Shown here piece after piece: positions 39,128-48,523 of a stretch of 56,552 nucleotides of DNA. Location of the stretch: the NCBI GenBank assembly GCA_030374735.1, contig JASCIV010000058.1:1-56552 (forward strand), read 5' to 3'. The DNA is from Gracilaria caudata (Eukaryota; Rhodophyta; Florideophyceae; Gracilariales; Gracilariaceae). The translations under genes and the position numbers were made by a program. Within the stretch, counting starts at the first letter, position 1; every line of letters starts with the position of its first letter. Below the pieces are notes generated by a model. It saw only the letters and a list, made by a program, of their open reading frames with translations, did no database searches and was not told where the DNA came from.

Positions 39128-40537
39128 TCATTCTGAAAATCCATTTGCCATTGCAAATCGAACCACGTTCTCTCGTATACTTCGCGCCCTGTCCCTTTCT
39201 GGAGAGATATCCTCCGAGCTTTTCTCCATTTTATTAAGGAGAACGCTTAAGTGGCCGTACGCCCATGGCCACCATTCCCCATCGACAACTGCTCGTGGAA
39301 CTAAGGCTGTCTCTGCATACTTTTCCACAGCTCTCTCCACCACAAAGAACCCACATACTTTGCACACGATTTCTTCGATCATGGCGGTCCTTAGAGTTTC
39401 AATGATCGGGAATGCACCTGTTGTTATTGCAAATGGGTCTTCTCTATCACTGTTGGTATCTTCGAAGATGTTGTGCAAGTGTTCCAGGCGTTCGCGTCGA
39501 TACTCGCTTTGCATATCAGTGAGAAGATCCATCCCTTTGTTTACCTGGACGCTTTGTAATAACGGGCGTAGATAAAGTGCTGGTACTTCACCTCTATACT
39601 CTTGCATTAGAGGTTTCACGCTTCTGCGCTTTTCGAGGCCGTTTTCAGCAGGGAGTGAGCCTCCGCTTGAAGCAGATACTGATGGCATGGCAATCATACT
39701 AGGACCCCTTAAGCTCCCTGTACGTGGTTTCTTTTGCAGAACAGGCACGGCAAAATTTGGAGTGGGAGTAAGAAGCGGAATCCAGGGTTTTCCAAGAGCT
39801 CCCACACCTGTCGCAGGTGGCAAGTAGGGAAGAATATGCCTGTCAGCCGCTGATGAAACGCGACATGATTCAAGAAAGCATTGATAAGCAACGGCCTGTG
39901 CACCGGCATGGTGCAAAGCATATTCACCTACGGGATATTCGAACCTTCGCACCGCGTTGAGCCAGTTATGGGCGGCTTTGCGCGCTTGTACAGTAATCTT
40001 TGTTCTCAGCCTCTGGGTGTCAGGTATAAGTTCTTCAATGAGGGTTCCTTTTCGAATAGATCTGATGTCCTCCTCAAGCATTTTAAGCATACAAAATGCA
40101 GTGTAAAGTCGCTGTGCATCGATGATATCTTCCGTTCTTGCAAACATTCTCACAACTCTTCTTGTCTGAGCTGCAATGGCTAACGCAGAGTCGAGATTCT
40201 TCCGGATTTGAACCTTTTCAAGCAGCTCTCGTTGCGCTTCGTTAACGGAAACAGTTATGTCTGCCGCCATTTGTTTGGAATTCTTGAGCTCTGTAGACTG
40301 CTCAGCAATTGCATCCCGTGATTCCAACAGAGAATACAGGTTGTCATCCGTGCGAATCCGATTCTTCGCACATATCTCTATTACTGAGCTCTCCATTTCT
40401 CGAATTTGATCCGAAGCACGAGCAAGAAACATTTCCGGGTCTGAGTCTTCAGCAAATGCGGTGCGTACAGCGTTGAGAAGATTAATAGGTTCTTCGCTAG
40501 AATCCCCTGGTTCTGAAAGGTCGCCCAAATCATCCAT
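39128..40537 (-). CDS. Exocyst Sec15-like protein, C-terminal half missing
   Basis: A 469-residue protein. The N-terminal coiled coil (LYSLLESRDAIAEQSTELKN onward) and the later block GFFVVERAVEKYAETAL..EWWPWAYGHLSVLLNKMEKSS..RENVVRFAMANGF follow the order seen in Sec15/EXOC6. Sec15 tethers secretory vesicles and binds Rab GTPases through its C-terminal helical domain. This frame stops where that domain would begin (family length about 750-800), and the following 361 bp to the next gene hold no continuation. It may be a split gene, a naturally short form or a frameshifted copy. The similarity is recognised by eye and is moderate. Confidence 0.55.
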   Translation of the reverse strand: MDDLGDLSEPGDSSEEPINLLNAVRTAFAEDSDPEMFLARASDQIREMESSVIEICAKNRIRTDDNLYSLLESRDAIAEQSTELKNSKQMAADITVSVNEAQRELLEKVQIRKNLDSALAIAAQTRRVVRMFARTEDIIDAQRLYTAFCMLKMLEEDIRSIRKGTLIEELIPDTQRLRTKITVQARKAAHNWLNAVRRFEYPVGEYALHHAGAQAVAYQCFLESCRVSSAADRHILPYLPPATGVGALGKPWIPLLTPTPNFAVPVLQKKPRTGSLRGPSMIAMPSVSASSGGSLPAENGLEKRRSVKPLMQEYRGEVPALYLRPLLQSVQVNKGMDLLTDMQSEYRRERLEHLHNIFEDTNSDREDPFAITTGAFPIIETLRTAMIEEIVCKVCGFFVVERAVEKYAETALVPRAVVDGEWWPWAYGHLSVLLNKMEKSSEDISPERDRARSIRENVVRFAMANGFSE

Positions 40538-41104
40538 GATTAATATAAGCCCTTAGAAAGCCAAGAGGAGTCAATAAATCGTAGAACGGCAGACTCTGTT
40601 AAGTGAAAGCCACGAAGGTCTTTCGAACCAGCTATGACGCTGCCTCCCGGTCTAGGCTGCTACTAGTCTTGGCTTTGCTGCGCTTGTGGTTATATGCACA
40701 AACCGACGACGGACTCTTGCATTCAATTGTTATATTGAGGTTGTTGCGTAAATTGCGATGAGATTCACTATGGCTTCTCCGTGAGAAGTTCTCACACAGG
40801 CAAGGAGTGGTCCTACAGGACAATATCCCCAAATGCAATTCCTCGAAATTTGGTATAATTTACGGTATGAGGCGCATACTTATGGAGTCCATAGTATGGA
40901 CATAGTTTCTTGTACCAAGGGTAACCTTTTTACCCTCTCATGTTAGTTGCCAGTGGCCTGTGGAGACGGCCAATCACAACCCATCGTGATGACGGCGGCG
41001 AGTTGATCCCATCTACGGCAATCGCGACGACGAAGGATGGTAGTTGGGTTGCGTTTCCGTGGTTTCTACTGCGAAAGTTAAGGAATAGAGGGAGCAAGTT
41101 CAGT
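40538..41104. promoter_or_regulatory. Divergent promoter, Sec15-like / BOP1
   Basis: 567 bp between divergent starts, with a CCAATCA box at 40970-40976. The BOP1 frame is open upstream to 40940, but the first 55 codons do not resemble the family. Confidence 0.4.
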
Positions 41105-43345
41105 ATGCCTCCAAAGCGAGCGAGAAGAGCACCCTCCCCCCAGGTCGAAAGTCCAGTTGTCTCTGATGATGATGGGCTAGATATTGGATTCAGCCCCTCT
41201 TCAAAGCAAATCGTATTAGAAGGTGAAGTTGAACATCTCACCGACGAAGGTTTCGATAGGGCTTCAGATGAAGTGGAACACGGTGCAGAGTCTGACTCTT
41301 CATCAGATGGGGACGTGAACCCGGTAGGGGACATTCCCATGAGATGGTATGAAGGGTATGATCATATTGGATACAATAAATCTGGAGAGAAGATAATCCC
41401 AGGGAACAAACCGACAGCGCTTGACCTGGCCGCTGATCCATCTGCGTGGCGTAAAATATACGATGAAAAGAACGACCAAGTTATAGAATTAACCCATCAG
41501 GAACTGAAGGAAATATCCCGAATGCGCGTTGGTCGCTATCCGTCTGGAAAACATGAAGAAGAGGACGAGGTTGTGCATTGGTCTGGCGCGATTATGAAGC
41601 ACCCTCTTACGTCTGCTCCAGAGCCGAAGAGACGTTTTCTTCCCTCCCGGCATGAGGCTAGATTAGTCGTCAAGTTGGTCCGCGCAATGCGTGCTGGTAG
41701 GATACGTCGCCCCAGTGAAATAGCCCGGGATGAAGAGCAAGAAGAGAATCTGTACCAATATGATGTTTGGGAAAACCATGAGCCAAAAACGCGGGAGGAA
41801 ATGACCAAGTCGGAGCGGGCAAGGGATATAATGAGAGTTCCAGCGCCTAAACCGCCGTTACCGAATCACGCGGAGAGCTACAATCCCCCCGAAGAATATT
41901 TACCGGACGAGAAAGAAGCCGAGAAATGGAAGGATCTCGATCCAGAAGAACGGTCCATTTCGTACTTGCCTTCAAAACATTCTGCTTTACGTCATGTTCC
42001 GCTATACGCTAACTTTATCAAAGAGCGTTTTGAACGATGTCTAGATCTCTATCTTGCTGTGCGCGTGAGAAAGAACCAAAGCAAAATAGATCCCGAGGAC
42101 CTTGTTCCGAAACTACCAACCCCCCGAGAGTTGAGACCATTCCCCACAGATATCGTGAACACGTTTGGCCCTCTACCATCCCGTGCTCGGTCAATCAGTG
42201 TTCACCCACGGGGTCACTGGTTACTTTCAGGTTCGGACGACGGTCGAGTTAGGCTTTGGGAAATCGAAACCGGATTTCAGCATTGTACGTGGGATCTAAG
42301 CGCCTACGTCGACAAGGTTGAAGGTTCAATTCCACCTATTAGCGTCGTAGAGTGGTGCCCACGGGATGGGGCGTACGCCTTCGCAGCGACGATCGGATTC
42401 TCACTTGTAATAGTTTCAGCTGCGTCGGCCATGGGCGTGTCGGAAGATGAAACAGCTCCAATTATCCAAGATGTCAAAGCCAGACCGGATCAAAAGGCGA
42501 TAGAGAGAATGGAAGACATAGGCGTTCGTTGGAGCGAGCACAATTTTGAGAAGAACGGAACGGGTAGTGATGATGACAACATTGCAGTCCCAAAGGTGCA
42601 ACGAGACCATACGAATGCTAAGGTTAACGGGACTGGACCTATCTCTCAAAGTGAACAAAATTCGGCCATGATTCTGATCAAACACAGCAAACCGCTGAAA
42701 AACATGGCGTGGCATCGAAAGGGAGACTACCTGGCTTGCGTTGGAAGAGATGGATCTGGCGGAATTGTGAATATTCACCGTCTCAGCCATCGCTCATCCC
42801 AAGCGCCATTCAGAAAACGTTCAGCCCTAGTGCAGGCTGTAAAGTTCCACCCAACAAGACCATTCTTTGTGGTAGCCACCATGCACCATGTGAGAGTGTA
42901 CAATCTGGCGGTACAACAACTGGTGAAGACGTTGCGGCCCGGTGTGTCATGGATATCTTCGATTGATGTGCATCCGAGTGGTGACCATATCTTAGTCACC
43001 TCTTATGACAAGCGAGTATGTTGGTTTGACCTCGATCTGTCGGCTCGGCCGTACAAAACGATCCGTAATCATGACAAGGCGGTTCGTATGGCACGATATC
43101 ACCCAAGATTGCCTTTGTTTGCAGATGCGGCAGATGATGGATCAAGTCATGTTTTCCACGATACCGTTTACGATGACCTAACAAAGAATGCGTTAATCGT
43201 GCCACTGAAGCGATTAGAAGGTTGTTCGAATATCATAGACTCGCTAGGAGTTCTTGATATAGCATGGCATCCTCGACTACCCTGGCTGTTCACCAGTGGT
43301 GCAGATGCCACTATTCATATGATAACTGATTGTTCACAAGGATAA
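41105..43345 (+). CDS. BOP1: BOP1/Erb1 ribosome biogenesis protein
   Basis: A 746-residue nucleolar protein of the PeBoW complex (with PES1 and WDR12) needed for 27S/32S pre-rRNA processing to the 60S subunit. An acidic N-terminus is followed by the BOP1NT domain (RWYEGYDHIGYNKSGEKI, then PEPKRRFLPSRHEARLV, then YDVWENHEP, LPNHAESYNPPEEYL, YVPSKHSALRHVPLY-like). The C-terminal WD40 domain spans roughly residues 360-746 (LLSGSDDGRVRLWEIETG, WHRKGDYLACVGRDG, VKFHPTRPFFVVAT, HPRLPWLFTSGAD). The start is the Met of PPKRARRAPSP, a basic nuclear-type N-terminus. Confidence 0.95.
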   Translation: MPPKRARRAPSPQVESPVVSDDDGLDIGFSPSSKQIVLEGEVEHLTDEGFDRASDEVEHGAESDSSSDGDVNPVGDIPMRWYEGYDHIGYNKSGEKIIPGNKPTALDLAADPSAWRKIYDEKNDQVIELTHQELKEISRMRVGRYPSGKHEEEDEVVHWSGAIMKHPLTSAPEPKRRFLPSRHEARLVVKLVRAMRAGRIRRPSEIARDEEQEENLYQYDVWENHEPKTREEMTKSERARDIMRVPAPKPPLPNHAESYNPPEEYLPDEKEAEKWKDLDPEERSISYLPSKHSALRHVPLYANFIKERFERCLDLYLAVRVRKNQSKIDPEDLVPKLPTPRELRPFPTDIVNTFGPLPSRARSISVHPRGHWLLSGSDDGRVRLWEIETGFQHCTWDLSAYVDKVEGSIPPISVVEWCPRDGAYAFAATIGFSLVIVSAASAMGVSEDETAPIIQDVKARPDQKAIERMEDIGVRWSEHNFEKNGTGSDDDNIAVPKVQRDHTNAKVNGTGPISQSEQNSAMILIKHSKPLKNMAWHRKGDYLACVGRDGSGGIVNIHRLSHRSSQAPFRKRSALVQAVKFHPTRPFFVVATMHHVRVYNLAVQQLVKTLRPGVSWISSIDVHPSGDHILVTSYDKRVCWFDLDLSARPYKTIRNHDKAVRMARYHPRLPLFADAADDGSSHVFHDTVYDDLTKNALIVPLKRLEGCSNIIDSLGVLDIAWHPRLPWLFTSGADATIHMITDCSQG

Positions 43346-43396
43346 GTGTTAATTGGTGTTGGGGTTATTTACTCAAACAAGGGCTCGCACCATTCT

Positions 43397-43639
43397 CTAA
43401 CGCGACAAGCAAAGCATCTTTCGCAATTGGCTCAGCTTCTCCTGTCCTTTGGATACCATGAAATCAACGTGAGGCGATTGCGGGTTTGGATTGTGCTTAA
43501 TATCGTGGTCGAATTGTCGTCTCACCTCCCGCTGAATGGCTTGCCTCACGTCAAGAGGAGCAAGACGTGCCGTTCTGAGAAAATCTCGGTAGAGCTTAAG
43601 CGCAGCTGATCTTTGCAAAAAGTGCCTCAAAGTTGCCAT
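43397..43639 (-). CDS. LYR-motif mitochondrial protein, LYRM2-like
   Basis: An 80-residue three-helix LYR protein. The motif is ALKLYRDFLRTAR near the N-terminus with the downstream Phe (QFDHDI), and the end reads VDFMVSKGQEKLSQLRKML, close to LYRM2. LYR proteins bind mitochondrial acyl carrier protein and assist respiratory-complex assembly; LYRM2 is linked to complex I. It is convergent with BOP1, with 51 bp between stops. Met at 43639 gives the family length; the upstream frame to 43738 adds a Cys/Arg stretch without similarity. Confidence 0.85.
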   Translation of the reverse strand: MATLRHFLQRSAALKLYRDFLRTARLAPLDVRQAIQREVRRQFDHDIKHNPNPQSPHVDFMVSKGQEKLSQLRKMLCLSR

Positions 43640-44465
43640 GATCCTTCTGGCGGCCAAACTAACAATGTCATATGGATCTTTAACTTTGCATCTGCGTGAA
43701 CAAGGGAGTGTGGATCTGTCTTGATGCTCAGTGAGCAATCAAGACAGATCAAGTCACGGACTGGCTGTCAATTACGGACACGAAAGTGATAAAAAATCAA
43801 AAAGTTTTGACCACATCAACAGTCGTCTCATGCGGTCAGTGACCGCCGGTCACCATGCGAGTCGCACCGAACCCCAATTTTTTTGGACGGCACGGAGTAT
43901 CATAGATGATCGACTACCGTCGTACCGTTTGTAGAGCTTGAAAAGGTCTAGAACTTTCGGTGCAGTGGGAACTAGAAGTGCTTGCACCTCGTCAACAGAC
44001 ATGAAAGGTAAGATACCGTTCTAAACCCTTTCATCCGATGAGTTACGTTGCTTTCTTCTGTGAAGAAGGACAGTGCCGAACACTTCCTACCCGTACTCGC
44101 ATCAGTCTTCAACAACAACTTATCTTCTGCAGTCTGAGATATTGCTGTGCTGCATAACGAGCACAACTTTGTGGTAGTATCTATGAGCAGTTCTGCTCTC
44201 TGTGAAGTAACGCAACGTCCTGCCTAGGTTGGAAAACGTAACGCTTCGTTGGTGTTCGGGCACGCGCACTGGACGGGGAGCACTACGCTGCACAGTTTTA
44301 TACATCGGAAGATTCTTCCTAACCTCGACCTGCTTCTTCCCACATGCCATGATTCTTCTCGTCGTTGGGAAAACCTGAGCACTGCGGTCGCGGAATTTCA
44401 TGGAACTCTGCTCATCTCCGTCGTACGCCCATCTTCCACCTTTGTGTGAACAAAATTCGAGCACA
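43640..44465. other. Intergenic region with hairpin
   Basis: About 0.8 kb; the 5' flank of LYRM2 and of the next gene. A 13-bp inverted repeat is at 43713-43750. A minus frame at 44120-44476 overlaps the next gene's start and is not recognised. Confidence 0.4.
43713..43750. repeat. 13-bp perfect inverted repeat
   Basis: GATCTGTCTTGAT (43713-43725) pairs exactly with 43738-43750; the 12-nt interior adds a 4-bp GCTC/GAGC stem. It lies 74 bp upstream of the LYRM2 start codon. Confidence 0.65.
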
Positions 44466-45269
44466 ATGTCTCGCAAACGTCCGCTTCAGAATGCGGACAC
44501 TTCCAACGCCAAACGTTATCTTAACGGAGCACTTGCTGCCGAGCTCCGAGGGCTAAGAATTTCCAGAACACCTAGTGTTCCTCAACCTTCACCCAAAAAT
44601 GCATTCGGAGTTTCTGTTCCTCCTTCACCGTTTTATTCCAACAACTTTCATCCGAACGAAGGCGCACCAAGTTTCACTCAGTTTCGTAGTGGCGTTGAAT
44701 TCGGCTCAGATTTTGCTGGTTCACTACCAACAGAGCCTCATCCTTTCCCACCGCAAAACCCACCCGATCTAGAACCTATTGTCACCAATCCTGATTCCTC
44801 AAATTCGTCTTCAAGCTCCACACCCATGGATGATGACGAAATTGAGCCCGGATCCACTGTGAATATTGCTGCCGATAGTTCCATGGAGGAACTCACTATA
44901 GAGGAGTGCGACCCGGTACCAAGTGCCGAAAATAGACTGGTCGTTTACCGTCCTCCCATACGAACAAAGAGTAACCTTATTTCCCGTGTGAATGCCGTCT
45001 TGCCCGATGGTAGTTACATACTTCGAAACCCAAAGACGGACGAGTGGATTTTTACTGCACGAAACCGATCTGAAAATACAAAACGAAAACTTGCGTTGGT
45101 TCCGTGGAGTGGCGATCCGCATAAGAAACTACGTGATTCGCTGCGTCAACCAAGTAGAGTCATTCCAATGCCATGGCATGACATGCCAACAGCGGTTACT
45201 GTTGAAGATCCCCCTGACAAAATACCAGCGGCCGCGGGAGACGACATGGAAATTGAAGAAATCGCATAG
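44466..45269 (+). CDS. Unknown acidic protein
   Basis: A 267-residue protein. The basic N-terminus (MSRKRPLQNADTSNAKRYL) could be a nuclear signal. Residues 35-130 are Pro/Ser-rich with SP and TP sites. Two acidic patches (MDDDEIEPGS and SSMEELTIEECD) surround residues 120-150. The C-terminal third looks ordered: RLVVYRPPIRTKSNLISRVN, then LPDGSYILRNPKTDEWIFTA, and ends in MEIEEIA. No family recognised. The first ATG in good context is at 44466; the frame is open slightly upstream. Confidence 0.55.
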   Translation: MSRKRPLQNADTSNAKRYLNGALAAELRGLRISRTPSVPQPSPKNAFGVSVPPSPFYSNNFHPNEGAPSFTQFRSGVEFGSDFAGSLPTEPHPFPPQNPPDLEPIVTNPDSSNSSSSSTPMDDDEIEPGSTVNIAADSSMEELTIEECDPVPSAENRLVVYRPPIRTKSNLISRVNAVLPDGSYILRNPKTDEWIFTARNRSENTKRKLALVPWSGDPHKKLRDSLRQPSRVIPMPWHDMPTAVTVEDPPDKIPAAAGDDMEIEEIA

Positions 45270-46179
45270 TAAGTTTCCTTAAGCATGAAGTTCACCCCGA
45301 AGCAATAATGTGCCCGGTAGTCAAATGTGTACAGTAGTCTGCCAGAGGAGAAGACGCTTACGTTACATACGCGTCCCCCAGAGTCGTGCTTGGGTCTCGT
45401 GCGCGAGCGGTCAGACGAAGCCCAGAACGTGGGTAAAGAGCACGGGGTTTTATGATTTCCCACATGGTTCTACCCTTCGTAATTCTGACATTGCAGTTGT
45501 CAAGCCTGGAAATGTCGAGTAAGAACCTTCAGTAGCAGCTGCTCTGGAAATACAAATCAAGTTGCTCATTCCTTCTTTGGCTCTTTCGTATCAACAACGA
45601 GTATCTAGATCTTCTCGCCAGTAGCTTCGTAACATAACAGAAGAGAGCACTACTTTCGAGGCCTATCTTCTCTTTACGGGTTTCGTAGTTGCTTAAGGTT
45701 TCCGTTAGTAGACCTCTGCAACCGACTTTGAAGAATAACATTCTGCTTCTTCTGGGCTTCATAATCGATGTCGACCGTCAAGCTGCTCTTTCCAGCCCTC
45801 TGCGAACATCGATAATGATGCGCCAGAACAGAGTACTCACATTGACGTTGGAATATACAGTATGACAGCGCAGCAAGCGAGCTTTACGGCAAAGGTGCAC
45901 GACGATGTCTCGAGTAGACAAGATCCGAGATCTGAGCCCTTTGGATCACGTTGAGCCTCAAATCGCGTATAAAGCGCAAAGCAAACGGGGTCTGCTACTA
46001 GCTAATGTGCACAGCTTAGAAACTGAAAAACTTCCGTGTACACGTGGTAACAAGTTTAAACATACATTTTACTTCGTGGGTGTGGTGCAAGGGCTTCGTC
46101 TTTGGCAATACCAGGCCGGGAAAACCGTGCAAGTTCGCAGTGGCGTTTTGAAAGAGACAGATCCTTACCCTAAGAAAGA
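45270..46179. other. Intergenic region upstream of CENP-B-like gene
   Basis: A 116-codon plus frame (45905-46255) overlaps the next gene by 76 nt in another frame and has no recognisable content. I looked here for a terminal inverted repeat matching the 3' side of the transposase-like gene and found none. Confidence 0.4.
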
Positions 46180-47970
46180 ATGGCTTCCGTTGAAGAAACT
46201 GAAAAGAGAGGGCAAAAACGCCGCCGTACTGAGCTCAATATATCGACCAAAGTAGAAATTGCGAACAAGCTGAAACACGGAACGAAAGTCGCTGCTATAA
46301 TTGAAGAATATGGTATATCGCGAAGAACTGTTCAATACATCAAAGCCAACTCTTCAAAGCTTTTGGAAAACTCCACAAATGACCCGGTGTCGTTAAATAT
46401 GATTCGAAATCGAGCATCCAAGTTTCCCGAAATCGAGAGTTGCCTCCTGCATTTTGTGAACTTTGCACGACAGCTGAGGGTCCCTATCACTTGTAGCGTT
46501 CTTCAGTCAAAGGCATTGGTTGTAAAACATTCCGTGATTGGAAGAGCATCTGATGATTCGCACAAGAAAGCTCTCGAAACGTTCACAGCATCTCAAGGAT
46601 GGGTTGCTCGTTTGGTGAAAAGGAATGGAATCCGTTCTGTTCTTATGCACGGTGAGTCAGGACAAGTCGAAAATGTCAAGGACACCGAAAGCATCATCCG
46701 CGCTCAAGAGTTCATCAAAGGCTACGACCCAGAAAATGTCTACAATGTAAACGAAACTGCGCTTTTCTTTCGTTTGTTACCGTGTCGAACTTATGTTACC
46801 GAACTGACCAACCGTAAATCGGTGCGGGATATGAAGAACATGGGTGCAAAGGACCGAATAACTGCCTACGTATGTACTAACGCTACTGGATCTGAGAAAC
46901 TTCCAATAACAATAGTCGGCACCGAAAGCAATCCCAGCTGCTTCAACAATTCACCAGCTCCAATTCCGTACTTTTCGCAAAAGCATGCATGGTCAGATGC
47001 CCCAACATTCCGGAATTGGTACTTCAACATATTCCTGCCGTACGTACGTCACAAGACGTCTAAACCGGTAGCTCTAATTATGGACGACCTTTTGGCTCAT
47101 GGTAGTGACTTGAAAGACGTTCGGAATCAAGTGAGTGTCTTTATGGTACCTCGAAACCATTCTGTTGTTCATCAGCCTGTAGATTGTGGGGTGATAGAGT
47201 CGTTTAAAGTAATCTACCGATATTTGTTGTTGAAGGAAGTATTGCTGAGTTTAGAAGAGCGTGACATTCGTCGCGAGAGTTCCAAAAATATGAAGCCTGG
47301 TACAAGAGGACTCTCCGAAGGGTATGAGCCTCATGTTCTCGATGCTGCTGAAATAATTGTGAAAGCCTGGAACAATGTATCTTTAAAGACCATATCCAGT
47401 TGCTGGATCAAATCAGGTATATTGCCATCAAGTTTGGAGGCGACACTTGCACCAGAACACGGAATACTCTCAGAAAATATGAAACCCATTCGTACTGTTC
47501 AAGAAGGAGATGTGATACAGCTGATGGAATTGTTCAAAGAAGTGCATAGCGCGAAACTACGTTGTCAAGATGTAACCGAGGAAGAGGTAGGAGACTTTAG
47601 TGCTTCAATAATCCAGAAATGGACATCTCTTGAAGAACACGACGACATCAGAGAGGCTTTAGCAGATGATTCTCTAGTGACTATGGCAGAAGAGATGTAT
47701 GATGAAGTCGTACAGGCCTCGAAAACCACTGACGTTGATTCACAAATGAACAGCGAAGGAGTCAAAGATCCTGAAGCCGAGAGCATGCCAGTTCCTTCGA
47801 TCGCGTGTATCGCCCAAATGTTTTCTGAAGTGGAAGCATTGTCGAGTCGAACGGGAGTATGCTCGGCCTCTTTTCACCTCCGTAAAGCAAAGCAAGCTCT
47901 TATAAATGCCAGGCGAGAGCAAGAAGCCAAGAGAAGTAGACAAGTACTGGTTGCTGACGTACTAAAGTAA
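46180..47970 (+). CDS. CENP-B/Tigger-like DDE-superfamily protein, catalytic site altered
   Basis: A 596-residue pogo/Tigger/CENP-B-family protein. The N-terminal basic region and helix-turn-helix (STKVEIANKLKHG..AAIIEEYGISRRTVQYIK, residues 22-55) and a second Tc5-type helix-turn-helix (about 90-155) bind DNA in this family. The DDE_1 fold follows. The first catalytic position reads YNVNETALFF with Asn191 (AAC at 46750) where active members have Asp. The second, IMDDLLAHG, keeps Asp302 although the usual next Asn is Asp. The third, QPVDCGVIESF, keeps Asp335. About 200 acidic helical residues follow. The frame is intact and no terminal inverted repeats or target duplications were seen. It is a domesticated gene or an immobile copy. 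Confidence 0.85.
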   Translation: MASVEETEKRGQKRRRTELNISTKVEIANKLKHGTKVAAIIEEYGISRRTVQYIKANSSKLLENSTNDPVSLNMIRNRASKFPEIESCLLHFVNFARQLRVPITCSVLQSKALVVKHSVIGRASDDSHKKALETFTASQGWVARLVKRNGIRSVLMHGESGQVENVKDTESIIRAQEFIKGYDPENVYNVNETALFFRLLPCRTYVTELTNRKSVRDMKNMGAKDRITAYVCTNATGSEKLPITIVGTESNPSCFNNSPAPIPYFSQKHAWSDAPTFRNWYFNIFLPYVRHKTSKPVALIMDDLLAHGSDLKDVRNQVSVFMVPRNHSVVHQPVDCGVIESFKVIYRYLLLKEVLLSLEERDIRRESSKNMKPGTRGLSEGYEPHVLDAAEIIVKAWNNVSLKTISSCWIKSGILPSSLEATLAPEHGILSENMKPIRTVQEGDVIQLMELFKEVHSAKLRCQDVTEEEVGDFSASIIQKWTSLEEHDDIREALADDSLVTMAEEMYDEVVQASKTTDVDSQMNSEGVKDPEAESMPVPSIACIAQMFSEVEALSSRTGVCSASFHLRKAKQALINARREQEAKRSRQVLVADVLK

Positions 47971-48523
47971 CATGTCCCCCAGACAACATCCGGCTTGTTC
48001 CGTTGCTCTGTTTATCATGTCAAGCTTTTGTCCTAAAGAGAAAGTAGCAAAGTTGATGTGTCGTCTTGCGCGGCTGAGAAGTCTCACCATTTACTGATCC
48101 CTCCTAGGCACAACAAGGGGTGCCCTTTCCCTGAAGGCACGCAAAACACTTCCGGCATTTTGTGCACATGCATGATACAATATCGTAAGCGCATATTAAG
48201 GTGAGGTCTTCAGCAGATCTCTAGACCATAATGATGATCATGATCTCGATTATCCATCGACTTGCAAACATTTTTCTTCGTGAAAAACAGGCCTTGCTCA
48301 AAGCATGTACAAATAGGGTATCTGAAAGCAGGACTGGTGATTCAATGATGCATCTTTGTGCATGATCTCCTACAACAGCATTATCTGAGCCATTTTGTAG
48401 TGTTCTAGGAACAGTCGTTGCCATCTGATCCACTCTGCATCGTTCGAGAGTTTGCGTTCACGGTCAGGCATGGTGTTGAGGAGAAAATCATCATCCCTTT
48501 CGTCTTGATCTCAAACAATAAAT
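47971..48523. other. Intergenic region
   Basis: About 550 bp between two plus-strand genes. No gene and no inverted repeat matching the upstream side of the transposase-like gene. Confidence 0.4.

Noticed and set aside
45905..46255. 116-codon frame overlapping the CENP-B-like gene start
   Set aside because: Overlaps the conserved helix-turn-helix gene in another frame and has no recognisable content; could be its 5' UTR.
45760..48240. Search for terminal inverted repeats of a Tigger-like element (CAGTATGACAGCGC near 45859)
   Set aside because: No reverse-complement partner found downstream of 47970.
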